A DNA stretch of 64,000 bases from Periplaneta americana (taxonomy: Eukaryota; Arthropoda; Insecta; Blattodea; Blattidae): contig NC_091119.1 of assembly GCF_040183065.1 (NCBI RefSeq), forward strand, positions 187,798,043 through 187,862,042, written 5' to 3'. The position numbers and the translations under genes are program-made. Shown here piece after piece: positions 10,803-20,524 of the stretch; position 1 is the first letter of the stretch; the number at the start of each line of letters is the position of its first letter. The notes beneath the pieces are model-generated. The model was not told the DNA's origin. It searched no databases and was given only the letters and a program-made list of their open reading frames with translations.

Positions 10803-10926
10803 GAGATGCTGGATAACTTTCGGTGTTGGACCCCGGACTCATTTCACCGGCATTATCACCTTCATCTCATTGAGACGCTAAATAACCTAAGCTGTTGATA
10901 AAGCGTCGTAAAATAACATACTAAAA
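10803..10926 (+). mobile_element. SINE-A 3' half
   Basis: Contains ctttcggtgttggaccccgg, ccggcattatcaccttcat and the end gttgataaagcgtcgtaaaa, matching the tRNA-unrelated half of SINE-A. The tRNA-like head is missing. Confidence 0.85.
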
Positions 10927-10930
10927 AAGA

Positions 10931-11536
10931 GATATCTGATTTCTGAATTTACGTACTGTATACGTGCCATTTCTTAAAAATATACAAACAGACTGCTCGG
11001 AGAATCACTTCGTGCAGTGAAAACTATACGGAAAACAAGATCGCAGAAATGGCAGTGAAACCTCCGTTCGTATTGTTTGAGGAAGGAGCTGCAAAGTGTC
11101 GCTCTCGTAATTAGACTCCGTATTCAACGACGGTAATCCGCTCCATCCAGAAATAACCATCTGAACACAGACTCCGGAGAGAAATGATATTCGCAGCGGA
11201 CTCATTGGCTTGACGATCCCGCTGCGGTTTACGTATTGATTGCCAGACTGTTAACAGGATTTCAGCTCTGGATCCTGTTCTGCGAGATGGTATTGCAGGA
11301 GAACCGGAGAGTAAATAAACAAGGCTTTCTGGGAACATTCTCTGACGCCTGAGCTTCTTTCACGGAAAAAAGATAAATTTTGAAAGATGGGAGCAATTTC
11401 TTTAAAAATGTTTATCAGTCAATGTCAGTCAAAATGTCAATGTCAAACTTCTTGCTACAACATATGGGTAGTAAGTTATATAATATATGCTTATATGTTA
11501 AGAGTTCTATTTAAACTCTGAGGTTTGTAGTAAATT
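10931..11536. other. No recognised feature
   Basis: About 600 bp, somewhat more GC-rich between 11010 and 11350, with overlapping frames of 66-75 aa on the minus strand that resemble nothing recognised. Confidence 0.4.
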
Positions 11537-11560
11537 ATTATTATTATTATTATTATTATT

Positions 11561-12667
11561 CATAGATTTCAAAAAGGCATATGACTCGGTTAAGAGAGAA
11601 GTTCTGAATGATGTTCTTATTGAATTTGGTATTCCCAAGAAACTAGTTCGATTAATTAAAATGTTCTCAGTGAAACGTACAGCAGAGTCCGTATAGGTCA
11701 GTTTCTGTCAGATGCGATTCCAATTCACTGTGGGCTAAAGCAAGGAGATGCATTATCACCTTTAATTTTTAACTTTGCTCTAGAGTATGCCATTAGGAAA
11801 GTCCAGGATAACAGAGAGGGTTTGGAATTGAACGGGTTACATTAGCTGCTTGTCTATGCGGATGACGTGATTATGTTAGGAGAAAATCCACAAACTATTA
11901 GGGAAAATACGGGAATTTTACTTGAAGCAAGTAAAGATATAGGTTTCGAAGTAAATCCCGAAAAGACAAAGTATATGATTATTTCTCGTTACGAGAATAT
12001 GGTACGAAATGGAAATATAAAAATTGGAAATTTATCCTTTAAAGAGGTGGAAAAATTCAAATACCTGGGAGCAATAGTAGCAAACGTAAATGATACTTGG
12101 GAGGAAATTGAACACAGAATAAATATGGGAAATGCGTGTTATTATTCGGTTGAGAAGCTTTTATCATCCAGTCTGCTGCCAAAAAATCTGAAAGTTAGAA
12201 TTTATAAAACAGTTATATTACCGGTTGTTCTTTATGGTAGTGAAATTTGACTCTCAATTTGAGGGAGGAACATAGGTTAAGGGTGTTTGAGAATAAGGTG
12301 CTTATGAAAATATTTGGGGCTAAGAGGTATGAAGTTACAAGAGAATGGAGAAAGTTACACAACACAGAACTGCACGCATTGTATTCTTCACCTGACATAA
12401 TTAGGAACATTAAATCCAGACGTTTGAGATGGAAAGGGCATGTAGCACGTATGGGCGAATCTAGAAATACATATAGAGTGTTAGTTGGGAGGCTGGAGGG
12501 AAAAAGACCTTTGTGGAGGTCGAGACGTAGATTGGAAGATAATATTAAAATGGATTTGAGGGAGGTGGGATATGATGATAGAGAATGGATTAACCTTGCT
12601 CAGGATAAGGACCTATGGCGGGCTTATGTGAGGGCGGCAATGAACCACCGGTTTCCTTAAAAGCCAG

Positions 12668-12672
<5 letters not shown>
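11561..12672 (+). mobile_element. RTE-A LINE copy 5 inside an (ATT)n tract
   Basis: Starts at atagatttcaaaaaggcata ([10 protein letters not shown] motif) directly after (ATT)8 and ends AAAAGCCAGTAAGT directly before another (ATT)n run. The frame is broken near 11665 (extra base), by TAG for CAG just before the YADD motif (GLH-stop-LLVYADD) and near 12249. Two long frames remain: 11867-12250 (127 aa) and 12247-12660 (137 aa, VFENKVLMKIFGAKR to NHRFP). It appears to have inserted within a microsatellite. Confidence 0.9.
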
Positions 12673-12710
<38 letters not shown>

Positions 12711-12712
12711 CA
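12673..12712. repeat. (ATT)n microsatellite
   Basis: About 12 ATT units followed by degenerate CATT units, abutting the LINE tail. Confidence 0.9.
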
Positions 12713-12859
12713 TTATCATTACTTCTTAATAAAATATTTGCGATAGACTATACATAAATAAAATTGAAAGTATGAGGAAAACGTGCCTTCTTCTTTAAGA
12801 ATACCTATTGAATATTGGCTGTTATAAAATCGTATGTGTTTTGTTCAATTTACAACGCT

Positions 12860-13360
12860 GTTTAAAATCGATTAAATTTCGATTAACCGATTAGGTCATC
12901 AATAAAATGTTTAAATCCTCACTAGTGGAGAAACATACGAGGATTATAAAACATTGGCAAGATCGGTACTAACTTATGGTTGTGAGGCCTGGACTTTGAG
13001 GGAAAGAGATAAAACCCGAATAGTAGCCAACGAGATGAAATTTCTGCGAAGAACAGCTGGCTATACTAGATTAGACTTCAAGAGGAACGAAGATCTCATT
13101 CAAGAGCTTGAAATATCTTCTGTTTTGGATTACATCTATAGTGACAGAAGTAACTGGCAGCAACATGTTCACCGCATGGACAGGACTGGCATTCTTCGTC
13201 AAATTTCTACCTACTGTCCAAGAGGGAAGAGAACACTAGGAAGACCTTTAAAAAGATGGCTTGAGACCGTAAAGGGCCATTACTTGTTGGGACGATGATG
13301 ATGATTAATCGATTGAAGGGATCCGGTTAAGCCATCAATATTTTTTAACTATCGACGTCT
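12860..13360. mobile_element. Possible hAT-like shell with ATCGATTAA subterminal motifs
   Basis: Sequence outside the LINE-C fragment at 12929-13297 shows aatcgattaaatttcgatta on the left and gattaatcgattgaaggg on the right, like the subterminal regions of the hAT at 2672-4935. A clean inverted terminal pair and an 8-bp duplication were not found, so this is weak. Confidence 0.3.
12929..13297 (+). mobile_element. LINE-C C-terminal fragment
   Basis: The frame 12954-13298 reads SVLTYGCEAWTLRERDKTRI, then VANEMKFLRRTAGYTR, HVHRMDRTG and GKRTLGRPLKRWLE. This is the post-reverse-transcriptase tail of a non-LTR element (YGCEAWTL, HRMxR, LGRPxKRW). It ends in a short (GATGAT) tail at about 13290-13305. 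No catalytic motif is included. The same family recurs on the minus strand at 57541-58035. Confidence 0.8.
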
Positions 13361-13640
13361 CTGTTTTATTATTATTAATGAATGCAAGTTTACTCTAATT
13401 TGTAGAGCAAATCTTTACCACTTCAAAGAGTTGGCTTCAAATGGAGTCTAGTTTAAGAAGAATTCTACCACATCACAGTGATTCGGAAGTGAAAAATCCT
13501 TCCAAAATTCAAATATTCTGCTATAAATTAAAACATAATTATTCTTTATACATTTCGTTTAATAAATAATTGGTGCACAATTTAGTGATTAGAAGTTGTG
13601 CACCGACATTTCTCCTAGTCCTGAGGTAGAAATTTTACAT
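13361..13640. other. Unassigned sequence with a short hairpin
   Basis: Mostly unassigned. A perfect 9-bp inverted repeat ggtgcacaa / ttgtgcacc lies at 13572-13604. Confidence 0.4.
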
Positions 13641-13654
13641 GAAAATATATGACT

Positions 13655-13725
13655 TCGTCGAGAATCGATTCCGGACTGACTAGTCTGGAGGCAGACGCGC
13701 TACTACAGAGCTAACTCGGCGGACT
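13655..13725 (-). other. Degenerate tRNA-like / SINE remnant
   Basis: The minus strand reads CCGCCGAGTTAGCTCTGTAG, resembling an A box, then CTGCCTCCAGACTAGTC and a poor B box GGAATCGATTCTC. It has tRNA-like order but mispaired stems. It is probably the eroded head of a SINE. Confidence 0.4.
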
Positions 13726-13896
13726 TATCACTAAAGCGCGGACCTCGTTGCCTTTTCATTGCCTGCTGCCGCGATACAAGTTGTCTGCACAAGGGCTATA
13801 CCGAGAGTCTGACGTCACGTCCACATCACTCGCGATGGGTACGGCGTCTCAACGCATTCTCAATACGTACAGCAGTCGGTCGGGCACGTGTAGACC

Positions 13897-14091
13897 GTGC
13901 AGAGTTGTAAACAAGAGTGTCAAGACGTAAAGAAACAGAAGTTGTTACAAGATGTGGAGGAATTTGGCCGTGATTATTTCACTATAAAATTAATAAATAT
14001 ATTTTGCAAAGTATGCCATATACAATTTAAAGGCCACAGAAAAACTTTCATCCAAAAGCGCTGTAATTATAAACAACATAAAAAGGTATAA
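13897..14091 (+). pseudogene. hAT/CGBP1-type zinc-finger N-terminal fragment
   Basis: A 64-aa frame with DYFTIKLINIFCKVCHIQFK then a H-x-K repeat ending YKQHKKV. FCKVC followed about 25 residues later by a histidine pair fits the BED/CGBP1-like finger that binds element ends in this hAT branch. Spacing is approximate and the finger may be damaged. It precedes the matching C-terminal domain by 123 bp. Confidence 0.6.
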
Positions 14092-14214
14092 TGCTGTTTG
14101 GCAGACATGATACATCATCGAGTTCAAATTCATATAAGCGTACTCGGAGACAGTTTTGTAGCGACCTCTGCGATATGATGGTAAGTTGAAATATTCCGTT
14201 ACACAAGTTACAAA

Positions 14215-14793
14215 ATGCTATTTTCAAATCATTTCTGCAGAAATATACTGGGCGAAACGTTCCATACGAGTCAACTCTACGCAAAAGATATTTATCGCAG
14301 TGCTATGATTATGTCATCAACAGCATTAGGAAATCTGTCGCAAATAATAAAATATGGGTATCTGTTGTACATAAAAGATGTTTACAAAGATGTTCCCACA
14401 ACAATAAAACAACTAGAATCGTCAACCCTCGAAATGTCCAGTGGCCTCCAACTCGTAGAACATTTGTGCCAAAGTCTGTGTGAAGCAAAACCACATCCAA
14501 GTTTGGAACCGGTTAAGCCGAAATTTGGGACCGTGTTGAAAAAGAACTGTGGATTTTCAGCAATGTGTGAAATAAGAGATATTTTGTCGGTTAATGGCGA
14601 GCCCTCAGATGATACGTGTGACAGCTCATATTTTCGTTTCGTACCATTCATGTCTTGCGATGTGGAACGCACATTTTCTCAGTTCAAAATGTTTCTAAGT
14701 GATAGGCGACGAGGTTTTTCTTTCGATACTTTACGGAAATGTATTGTTCTTTATTGTAATGGAACTGTGGACGTGCCAATAGATGAATCATAA
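14215..14793 (+). pseudogene. hAT transposase C-terminal domain (CGBP1-like branch)
   Basis: A 192-aa frame. Residues about 140-185 read FRFVPFMSCDVERTFSQFK then SDRRRGFSFDTLRKCIVLYC, matching the hAT C-terminal dimerisation domain of the branch related to CGBP1. The glutamate in CDVERTFS is at the usual position of the third catalytic residue. The N-terminal 100 residues are helical-looking and fit the insertion domain only loosely. The frame is open and could be young or domesticated, but the lack of the first two catalytic aspartates indicates a remnant. A polyadenylation-like attaaa lies near 14839. Confidence 0.75.
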
Positions 14794-15221
14794 ATGAAAA
14801 CTGTTGTACAGTTTTGCATTCTATTAATAATGTAATGTTATTAAAGTTCTAAGGATGTGTTACAATGCATTTATTTACAACAACGATGTCACGTAAAGAA
14901 GGTGCAACTTTGTCCTTCACCGCACTGAACCTGTACAACGGAGGGAACGACCTATCTTTCCCTCCCATCACACAAGAAACTAGGCATACATCACAATATC
15001 CAAGCGCAGGTAACTTAATGAAAGCGGGCAATGAAGACCGTGCTTTACTTACCACAATAAGTACAGGGACATCATTTTATTTTTACTTCAATTTTTATTG
15101 TACCTGAGTTTTTTAATGTACTTCACTCCCACCCCTTCTACTAATGAAGTTCCAAATGTCCTCCAGACAGAATCAAGGCGGCATATAGTAAACCGCACTG
15201 AGTTAGTGAGTATAGTATGTT

Positions 15222-15300
15222 CCAGAAATATGTTCGCGTTTTCCAGTGACGAAAGAGCTTTCAATATTGAATCGTATTTTCGCACAGGTACTGTTGTCCG
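15222..15300 (+). pseudogene. Mariner-type transposase N-terminal remnant (X copy 1)
   Basis: CSRNMFAFSSDERAFNIESY followed by FRTGTVV matches the first helix of the N-terminal DNA-binding region seen in some Tc1/mariner transposases (pattern F-S/T-xEERAFIVExYFRTG). The same segment appears in copy 2 as VAFSIEERAYIIEVYFHIG. No catalytic domain follows. Confidence 0.6.
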
Positions 15301-15572
15301 TTTGTCTACGTCGCATCCCGATTTCCCCCACCTGGTTCTGGACGTTTACGTAATATTATACAACTGTTTAAAATAACTTAAATAAAAGGGCCTCGTTAAG
15401 TAATTAACTGTCACGTGATTTCCCCCTTTCTACGATCCTGCGGCATAACCACTTGGACGGACAGTAGATAGCATGTCTGAGTAATTTTATCTTTTCGGGC
15501 AGAAGTGAAGATTGAATTTACAGTAAGTAAGGTACTCTTTCATAGAGTAGGTACAGAATTAGTTCAACATGA

Positions 15573-15577
<5 letters not shown>

Positions 15578-15634
<57 letters not shown>

Positions 15635-15635
15635 G
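15578..15635. repeat. (ATT)n microsatellite
   Basis: About 19 ATT units inside element X copy 1; absent at the corresponding place in copy 2. Confidence 0.95.
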
Positions 15636-16153
15636 TACGAAGGACGAAACTGGCAATTGGAATTAGATGCAATAGTCTATAGTGCGATAATTTGCACAAA
15701 AGAACTGAAGCCTGTATCGAAATGAACGGCCACCACTTTCAAAAATGTGTTTAAATATCCATATTATGATTATTTTCAATTTAACTTCATTCTCTATATC
15801 GTACGCTAATGTGCTGTAGACAGTACCTCTAATATACACTGTATAATGAATACGTTCGCATGGATAACTCAGTTCGTGAGTAAAAACACTTATTGTTAAT
15901 ACTGTACTGTATTTTGATTAAACAAAAACCTAATGAAAATTATCGAACTCAAAATCGCGATATTTCCTAGTTACGTAAATGGATGAACTACTATTCTTCC
16001 CTCCTATACCTAGTAAAGTGTTTTGTTTGTGTTTTACGCCAGTATCATCGAACTCCAGTCGTGGAAGGGGTAGCGGACGGTGTTTCCGGCTCTGTAAAGG
16101 TATAGCCAGGTTAATATTAAGAATGTTAGTAAAAATAAAATGATGTCCCTGTA

Positions 16154-16962
16154 TATGTTGCGCATTCCATTTGATCAGTGTTGTAATTTCAGGAAATACT
16201 GCGATGTACGGGTATTTAACCTTCTAAAATATTAAAACAAATGAGGATGGATCCGCTAATATACTAAGTATGGGCTAGGAATTCATTATTGATCAATATT
16301 GTAGTATAAACGTAATCTAATCTTGGTCATGAATCAGCTAATTATGTTCTTTAATTAACGAATGCATTGCGGCTGTAATCGAAGCAACTCCTGTAGGGGC
16401 AATGCTATAATTTTTGTTAAAATTTTCCTCCAGTAGTACGTAGAAAAACGTTCTACGTTAAGGAAAAATAACAAACGAACACATAGACTAATTGGTAGGT
16501 GAATTTTTTAAACACACTGTGTATATTCTATATTTATGCATACAGTTCTCTAACGTCATTGTTATTTTTATCGACGAATAATACCATTCTCTTATTAAAA
16601 TTTCAATGAAAAAACCTTCTGGTCTCTTAGATATTTATTGAATAGATTTGTTTACTTTAATTTAATCAAACTGCACCTGTAGGTCTATTCCTAACTAGTT
16701 AATAGTTTATTTACTTTTGCAACGAATTGCATACATGGCCTATATGTTTCTGCAGTTAGGTAATATCACAATTGAAATGTAACCAGTATTTGAGCAGAAT
16801 TTTTAATTGAAATTTCAATCAATACACCTTCAGGGATTTCAAAAATTTCATGAATATCGTCTATTTCATAAAGTGTAACCTAACTGTATAACCTGTATTA
16901 GCTTGACGAGGTAATGTTTCAACACTAAGGGAACCATTTTAATCACAGAAATCAGGATAAAA
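16154..16962. other. No recognised feature
   Basis: About 800 bp of AT-rich sequence with no motif, frame or repeat recognised. Confidence 0.45.
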
Positions 16963-17427
16963 TAATCAACAGTGATCTCACTAGAGGTTTTGATTTATCT
17001 AGAGAAAATCAAAACTCGAGTGGAATTTAATCGACTATTACACGATTAAAAGAAAGCATATAAAAATTAGAAGGAGTACTCTAAGACAATAAAATATTAA
17101 TTGACTTACTGAAATTCTATTTCACTAATGTTAGCTTCACCAAAACGTTTGAACAGAGCCGCCATTTTCAGTTGACTGTCTATGCAGTAAACAAATGAAG
17201 ATCGAAAAGCATGTTTTATAGTGCCGTAAAGAATTTACTGTTTTAAATGTTGGCAAACAAAGAAACAAATTCTAGGGACGCGATAAAAATAAACAAATGC
17301 TAGGGAAGCGATAAAATTGTGCGATAAGCAGCCATGATTGGTTGAAAGACGTCCTTTCGTACCGTTTTATTGGTCAAAAGTAGTATGACGTAGTAAAAGT
17401 GTAATAGTCACTATAAAATCACACCCT
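16963..17427 (+). mobile_element. Repeat family Z, copy Z1 (short form)
   Basis: Begins with atcaacagtgatctcactag and a foldback hairpin (16977-17021: left arm cactagaggttttgattt, right arm aaatcaaaactcgagtg). It ends with a conserved 3' module containing gcgataaaattgtgcgataa, a CCAAT box in reverse (GATTGGTTG), a GACGTA/GACGTC region and a terminal block cactataaaatcacaccc. Two 28-bp units around tgctagggacgcgataaa lie before the module. No coding sequence. The terminal block followed by TAA would suit a PIF/Harbinger-type end, but this is only a guess. Related copies: 18367-18650, 20525-21640 (minus) and 61084-62050. Confidence 0.6.
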
Positions 17428-17569
17428 AATTATAAGTAAATATTATTCCAAAATGAAAAAAAATCATAGCCTGTTGTTGATACTTTTTTTCAAACTCGTT
17501 TATGTTATATAAATATTTACAAGTTAAACAATTTAAACAAATCAAATCTTTCTCCTTCTTTGATACTCA

Positions 17570-17575
<6 letters not shown>
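17428..17575. repeat. Duplicated segment S1 (matches 18886-19040)
   Basis: Sequence from attataagtaa through atcatagcctgtt to tctccttctttgatactcaa is repeated at 18886-19040 with few differences, showing a local duplication that includes the 3' module of family Z. Confidence 0.85.

Positions 17576-17631
<56 letters not shown>
17567..17631. repeat. (AAT)n microsatellite, tail of LINE-E
   Basis: About 20 AAT units. It sits at the 3' end of the minus-strand LINE-E copy and is probably that element's simple-repeat tail or an expansion of it. Confidence 0.9.
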
Positions 17632-18233
17632 ATTACATATTAATTGTCAATTTTACAACAGCATAGTTACAATATTTATTAGATGTCATGGGTTAAGCCG
17701 AAGTTGCGCAACCTGACAGGTGTTCAACAAGCAATTCCATGAACTAGAATGGGATTATTTATCTCTGACATGATCAGAAAGAGAATTCCAGAGGCGTGGA
17801 ATCGATATGCTGAAAGATGATAAGTAGAAGGATGTTCTGTGCAGAGGAATAGAGAGAAGGTATACCTTATTTTATTTCAAGGAGTGCAGTTCGGTGGCTC
17901 CTTTGAACACCGAGTTCGAGGTAGTGAAAGGTAAACAAAACGAGATGCTAGGTAAAAGGGTGTGGAGGTGTGGATGATTTTAAATAGTAATAAGAGGGAG
18001 TTGAAGAATCTTCTTTCTTTAAGTGGATTCCAAGACAACAATTCTAGTGATTGTGTTACATGATCGAATTTTCTAATTTTACAAACGAAACGAACGCAGA
18101 TGTTGTGAACACGCTGTAGTCTATGGGCAAGATCAGTATTTAGATTCGTGAATAGAGAATCGCAATAATCGAAGTGAGGCATCACTGAAGTTTGGATCAG
18201 GTTCTTTTTAAGGCTGAGAGGTAGAGGTATCAC
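17632..18233 (-). mobile_element. LINE-E fragment (CR1/Jockey-like), 5'-truncated
   Basis: The minus-strand frame 17877-18233 (118 aa) reads LIQTSVMPHFDYCDSLFTNL, then HRLQRVHNICVRFVCKIRK, and LLSWNPLKERR, the thumb/C-terminal region of a CR1- or Jockey-like reverse transcriptase. The catalytic motifs are missing, so it is 5'-truncated. About 240 bp of 3' UTR and a (TTA)n tail follow. It is flanked on the far side by tatcacagttaattttt, which recurs at 19681. Confidence 0.8.
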
Positions 18234-18366
18234 AGTTAATTTTTATTAGCATTTAATATAAGTCTCATTAAAATTTCGACATTTTATAGTATAATTACAA
18301 ATAACCTCAATAATACATTTATTAAATGAACAATTGTTATGAAGGAGTGCCATTTTCTTTAGATAC

Positions 18367-18650
18367 AATGGACACGGAATTAGAAGATGAAAATGTAGAT
18401 GTGGAAGTAGGATTTCGCACTTCATTTAGTACAATGGATTCATGCTCATGGATTTATGTGGCAACAGTTGGCGATACTGACTAAACAAAAGAACGACCAT
18501 GCGATAAATTGATAGTGATAAATCGAGCTGCAGAAATTATCGCGATGTATGACTGTGATTGGTTGAAATTCAAAATTTCATTACATTTCATTGGCCGAAA
18601 ATGGAATGACGTCATATGAACGAAATAATCACTATAAAATCACATCCCTA
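18367..18650 (+). mobile_element. Repeat family Z, copy Z3 (coding start and 3' module)
   Basis: Starts at ATGGACACGGAATTAGAAGA (MDTELEDENVDV...) and reaches a stop after VATVGDTD at 18483, followed by the Z 3' module: GCGATAA motifs, GATTGGTTG (18564), a full TGACGTCA (18607) and the terminal block cactataaaatcaca. The same ATG segment occurs reversed near 21172 in copy Z4. The encoded protein was not identified. Confidence 0.5.
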
Positions 18651-18889
18651 ATTCTGCAGTGCTCGGGAAAAGTGACATAAGTCAGTTTCCACAAATCTTT
18701 TTTGATAATTTATTGACAACTTACGGAACATCTGCTCGCTTGGAAAAAGAGACATAAGTATTTCTCCCATTACAATAATTCGTACAGAAAAAAATCAAAT
18801 CGACATAAACCAGTGTAAGTTGTCAATAAATTATCAAAAGAGGTTTGTGGAAACTGACTTATGTCACTTTTCCCAGGAACTGCAGAATT
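18650..18889. mobile_element. Foldback MITE with AATT target duplication
   Basis: Element 18654-18885 (232 bp). The arms, about 70 bp each, are nearly perfect inverted repeats beginning CTGCAGTGCTCGGGAAAAGT on the left and CTGCAGTTCCTGGGAAAAGT on the right. Flanks are AATT on both sides (18650-18653, 18886-18889). The duplicated segment at 17420-17440 reads ccctaattataag with a single AATT, an empty site that confirms the boundaries. A 4-bp AATT duplication does not fit hAT, Tc1/mariner or piggyBac; the superfamily is open. Confidence 0.85.
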
Positions 18890-19047
18890 ATAAGTAATTT
18901 TTATTCCAAAATGAAAAAAATCATAGCCTGTTTGGGATATTTTTTTCAAACTCGTTTACTTTATATAAATATTTACAAGTTAAACAATTTAAACAAATCA
19001 AATCTTTCTCCTTCTTTGATATTCAAATGAAAATAATGATGATGATG

Positions 19048-19085
<38 letters not shown>
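18886..19085. repeat. Duplicated segment S2 and trinucleotide repeats
   Basis: Copy of 17428-17575, then (GAT)4 and (AAT)n to 19085. Unlike S1 it is not followed by LINE-E, which helps place the LINE-E insertion. Confidence 0.8.
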
Positions 19086-19086
<1 letters not shown>

Positions 19087-19145
19087 TTAAAATACACTTT
19101 ATAGCTACATAACTTCTAAGTAAACTAGTAAAATTAGAGATAAGA

Positions 19146-19411
19146 TTGAGGTTATGAGTCGACCTGGTTGGCGAGTTGGTATAGCGCTGGCCTTCTACGC
19201 CCAAGGTTGCGGGTTCGATCCCGGGCCAGGTCGATGGCATTTAAGTGTGCTTAAATGCGACAGGCTCATGTCAGTAGATTTACTGGCATGTAAAAGAACT
19301 CCTGCGGGACAAAATTCCGGCACATCCGGCGACGCTGATATAACCTCTGCAGTTGCAAGCGTCGTTAAATAAAACATAACATTTCATTTCATTTCACATT
19401 TGAGGTTATGA
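19146..19411 (+). mobile_element. SINE-B copy (tRNA-derived), 12-bp target duplication
   Basis: Body 19158-19399. The tRNA-like head gtcgacctggttggcgag carries a B box GGGTTCGATCCCGG, followed by gcatttaagtgtgcttaaat, gtcagtagatttactggcat and an end gcgtcgttaaataaaa with (ATTTC)n. Perfect duplication ttgaggttatga at 19146-19157 and 19400-19411. Confidence 0.93.
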
Positions 19412-20524
19412 TTACAGAGACGTAACTTGAGAATAAAGAAGCAACTCATATGACACAGAACGCACAATAAAATTACTGAATTCTTGGAAATTTCTATCTC
19501 CTAAATCCATTTAAGTCCTTAAACTTAATTATATTGTTGAATCTTACTAGCTTTTGGCTAAGTTAGGACAGAAGTCTAAGTTAATACAAAGTCTGCGTTT
19601 TATACCTACTGAAGTTTGATTTAAGTGGAATTGAAGTTGAAGTGATGTTGTTACGTGTTATCTATTTCGTTGACCAGTTATTTAATATCACAGTTAATTT
19701 TTATTGACGTTTAATATAAGTCTTATTAAAATTTCGACGAAAATACAGTATATCCAAGGGTTTTAGAAATTGAATGAAGCTGTAGGAAGATACTGTGTGC
19801 GTCGCCTTATCTTTTTGCTTGAAGACCTCCTACAAATTCGCTGAAGTTGGAGGCGAAGGGCGTTCGACATTTGGTTTTTATTGTAGTCAGAATTCTAGTT
19901 GAATGACTTTATAAATAAGATCATGCTAAACATCGGAAGTGAACCCCTGATAAAAAAAAAGAAGCTGCCTCTTGCCTCCCCCGACGCTCAAAGAATTCCT
20001 CTATCTTTTTTCACTGCTATTAGCTCTTGTGAATGGGCCATATTCCGTAATAAATCAGCTTGTCTAATGTCAGGAAGGAAGGCGTATTTCTCAACGTCTA
20101 GATACACTATGTAATCAACTCTACTTTAAAATATCGATTCTAGCTTTGTCTTTGCCTTCCTATGCCTTGCGTTATCAGCGAGCGAAATGAAACGGAGAAG
20201 CCAATGGGAAAACGTTACACGCATTCACCATTTCGAAGAATATAGCCTACTCTTAAAAGAAAATTCTATGTGAGAATACTTGCTACTTTCTTATTGTTAT
20301 TATTAGCGGAGATCTTGGTTAACGACTAAAAAAAGATAAATATAGACCTGCAATAAAACACGCATTCGGAATTCACATTCGACCAATGTAACTTGTGAGA
20401 CTACATCAGATGACACCATTTCCCCTCGCTACAGGCATGAATTGCGTATAAAATTAGTTCTGGCTCTCATCCTCTCTCAGTAATATCTTTGCATCGAAAG
20501 AAGTTATTGTATAGACCTATGCGG
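19412..20524. other. No recognised gene; includes a repeat of the Z1-flanking sequence
   Basis: A 60-bp block at 19681-19740 matches 18228-18290 (tatcacagttaatttttatt). Otherwise unrecognised. Confidence 0.4.

Larger units (their letters stand above)
13741..14860 (+). mobile_element. CGBP1-like hAT element remnant
   Basis: A GC-richer 5' part (13741-13900), a zinc-finger frame (13897-14091) and a C-terminal transposase frame (14215-14793) lie in order on the plus strand. The 123-bp spacer between the frames has a potential acceptor ttctgcag near 14236. Boundaries are approximate because no inverted ends or 8-bp duplication could be placed. The transposase is much shorter than a full hAT transposase, so the middle is missing. 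Confidence 0.65.
15062..16153 (+). mobile_element. Mariner-like element X, copy 1
   Basis: Element 15064-16151 (1088 bp) with TA at each side. Inverted ends CAGGGACATCATTTTATTTT on both sides. Inner flanks match copy 2 at 48401-49416 in reverse orientation (a cacttcactcccacccctt block near the left end, an aggttaatattaagaatg block near the right end). Near the left is a transposase N-terminus, FAFSSDERAFNIESYFRTG at about 15234-15290. The rest of the interior has no recognisable transposase, so it is a decayed or recombined copy. Confidence 0.85.

Noticed and set aside
14382-14672. 96-aa minus-strand frame at the hAT remnant
   Set aside because: It is antisense to the recognised hAT C-terminal frame.
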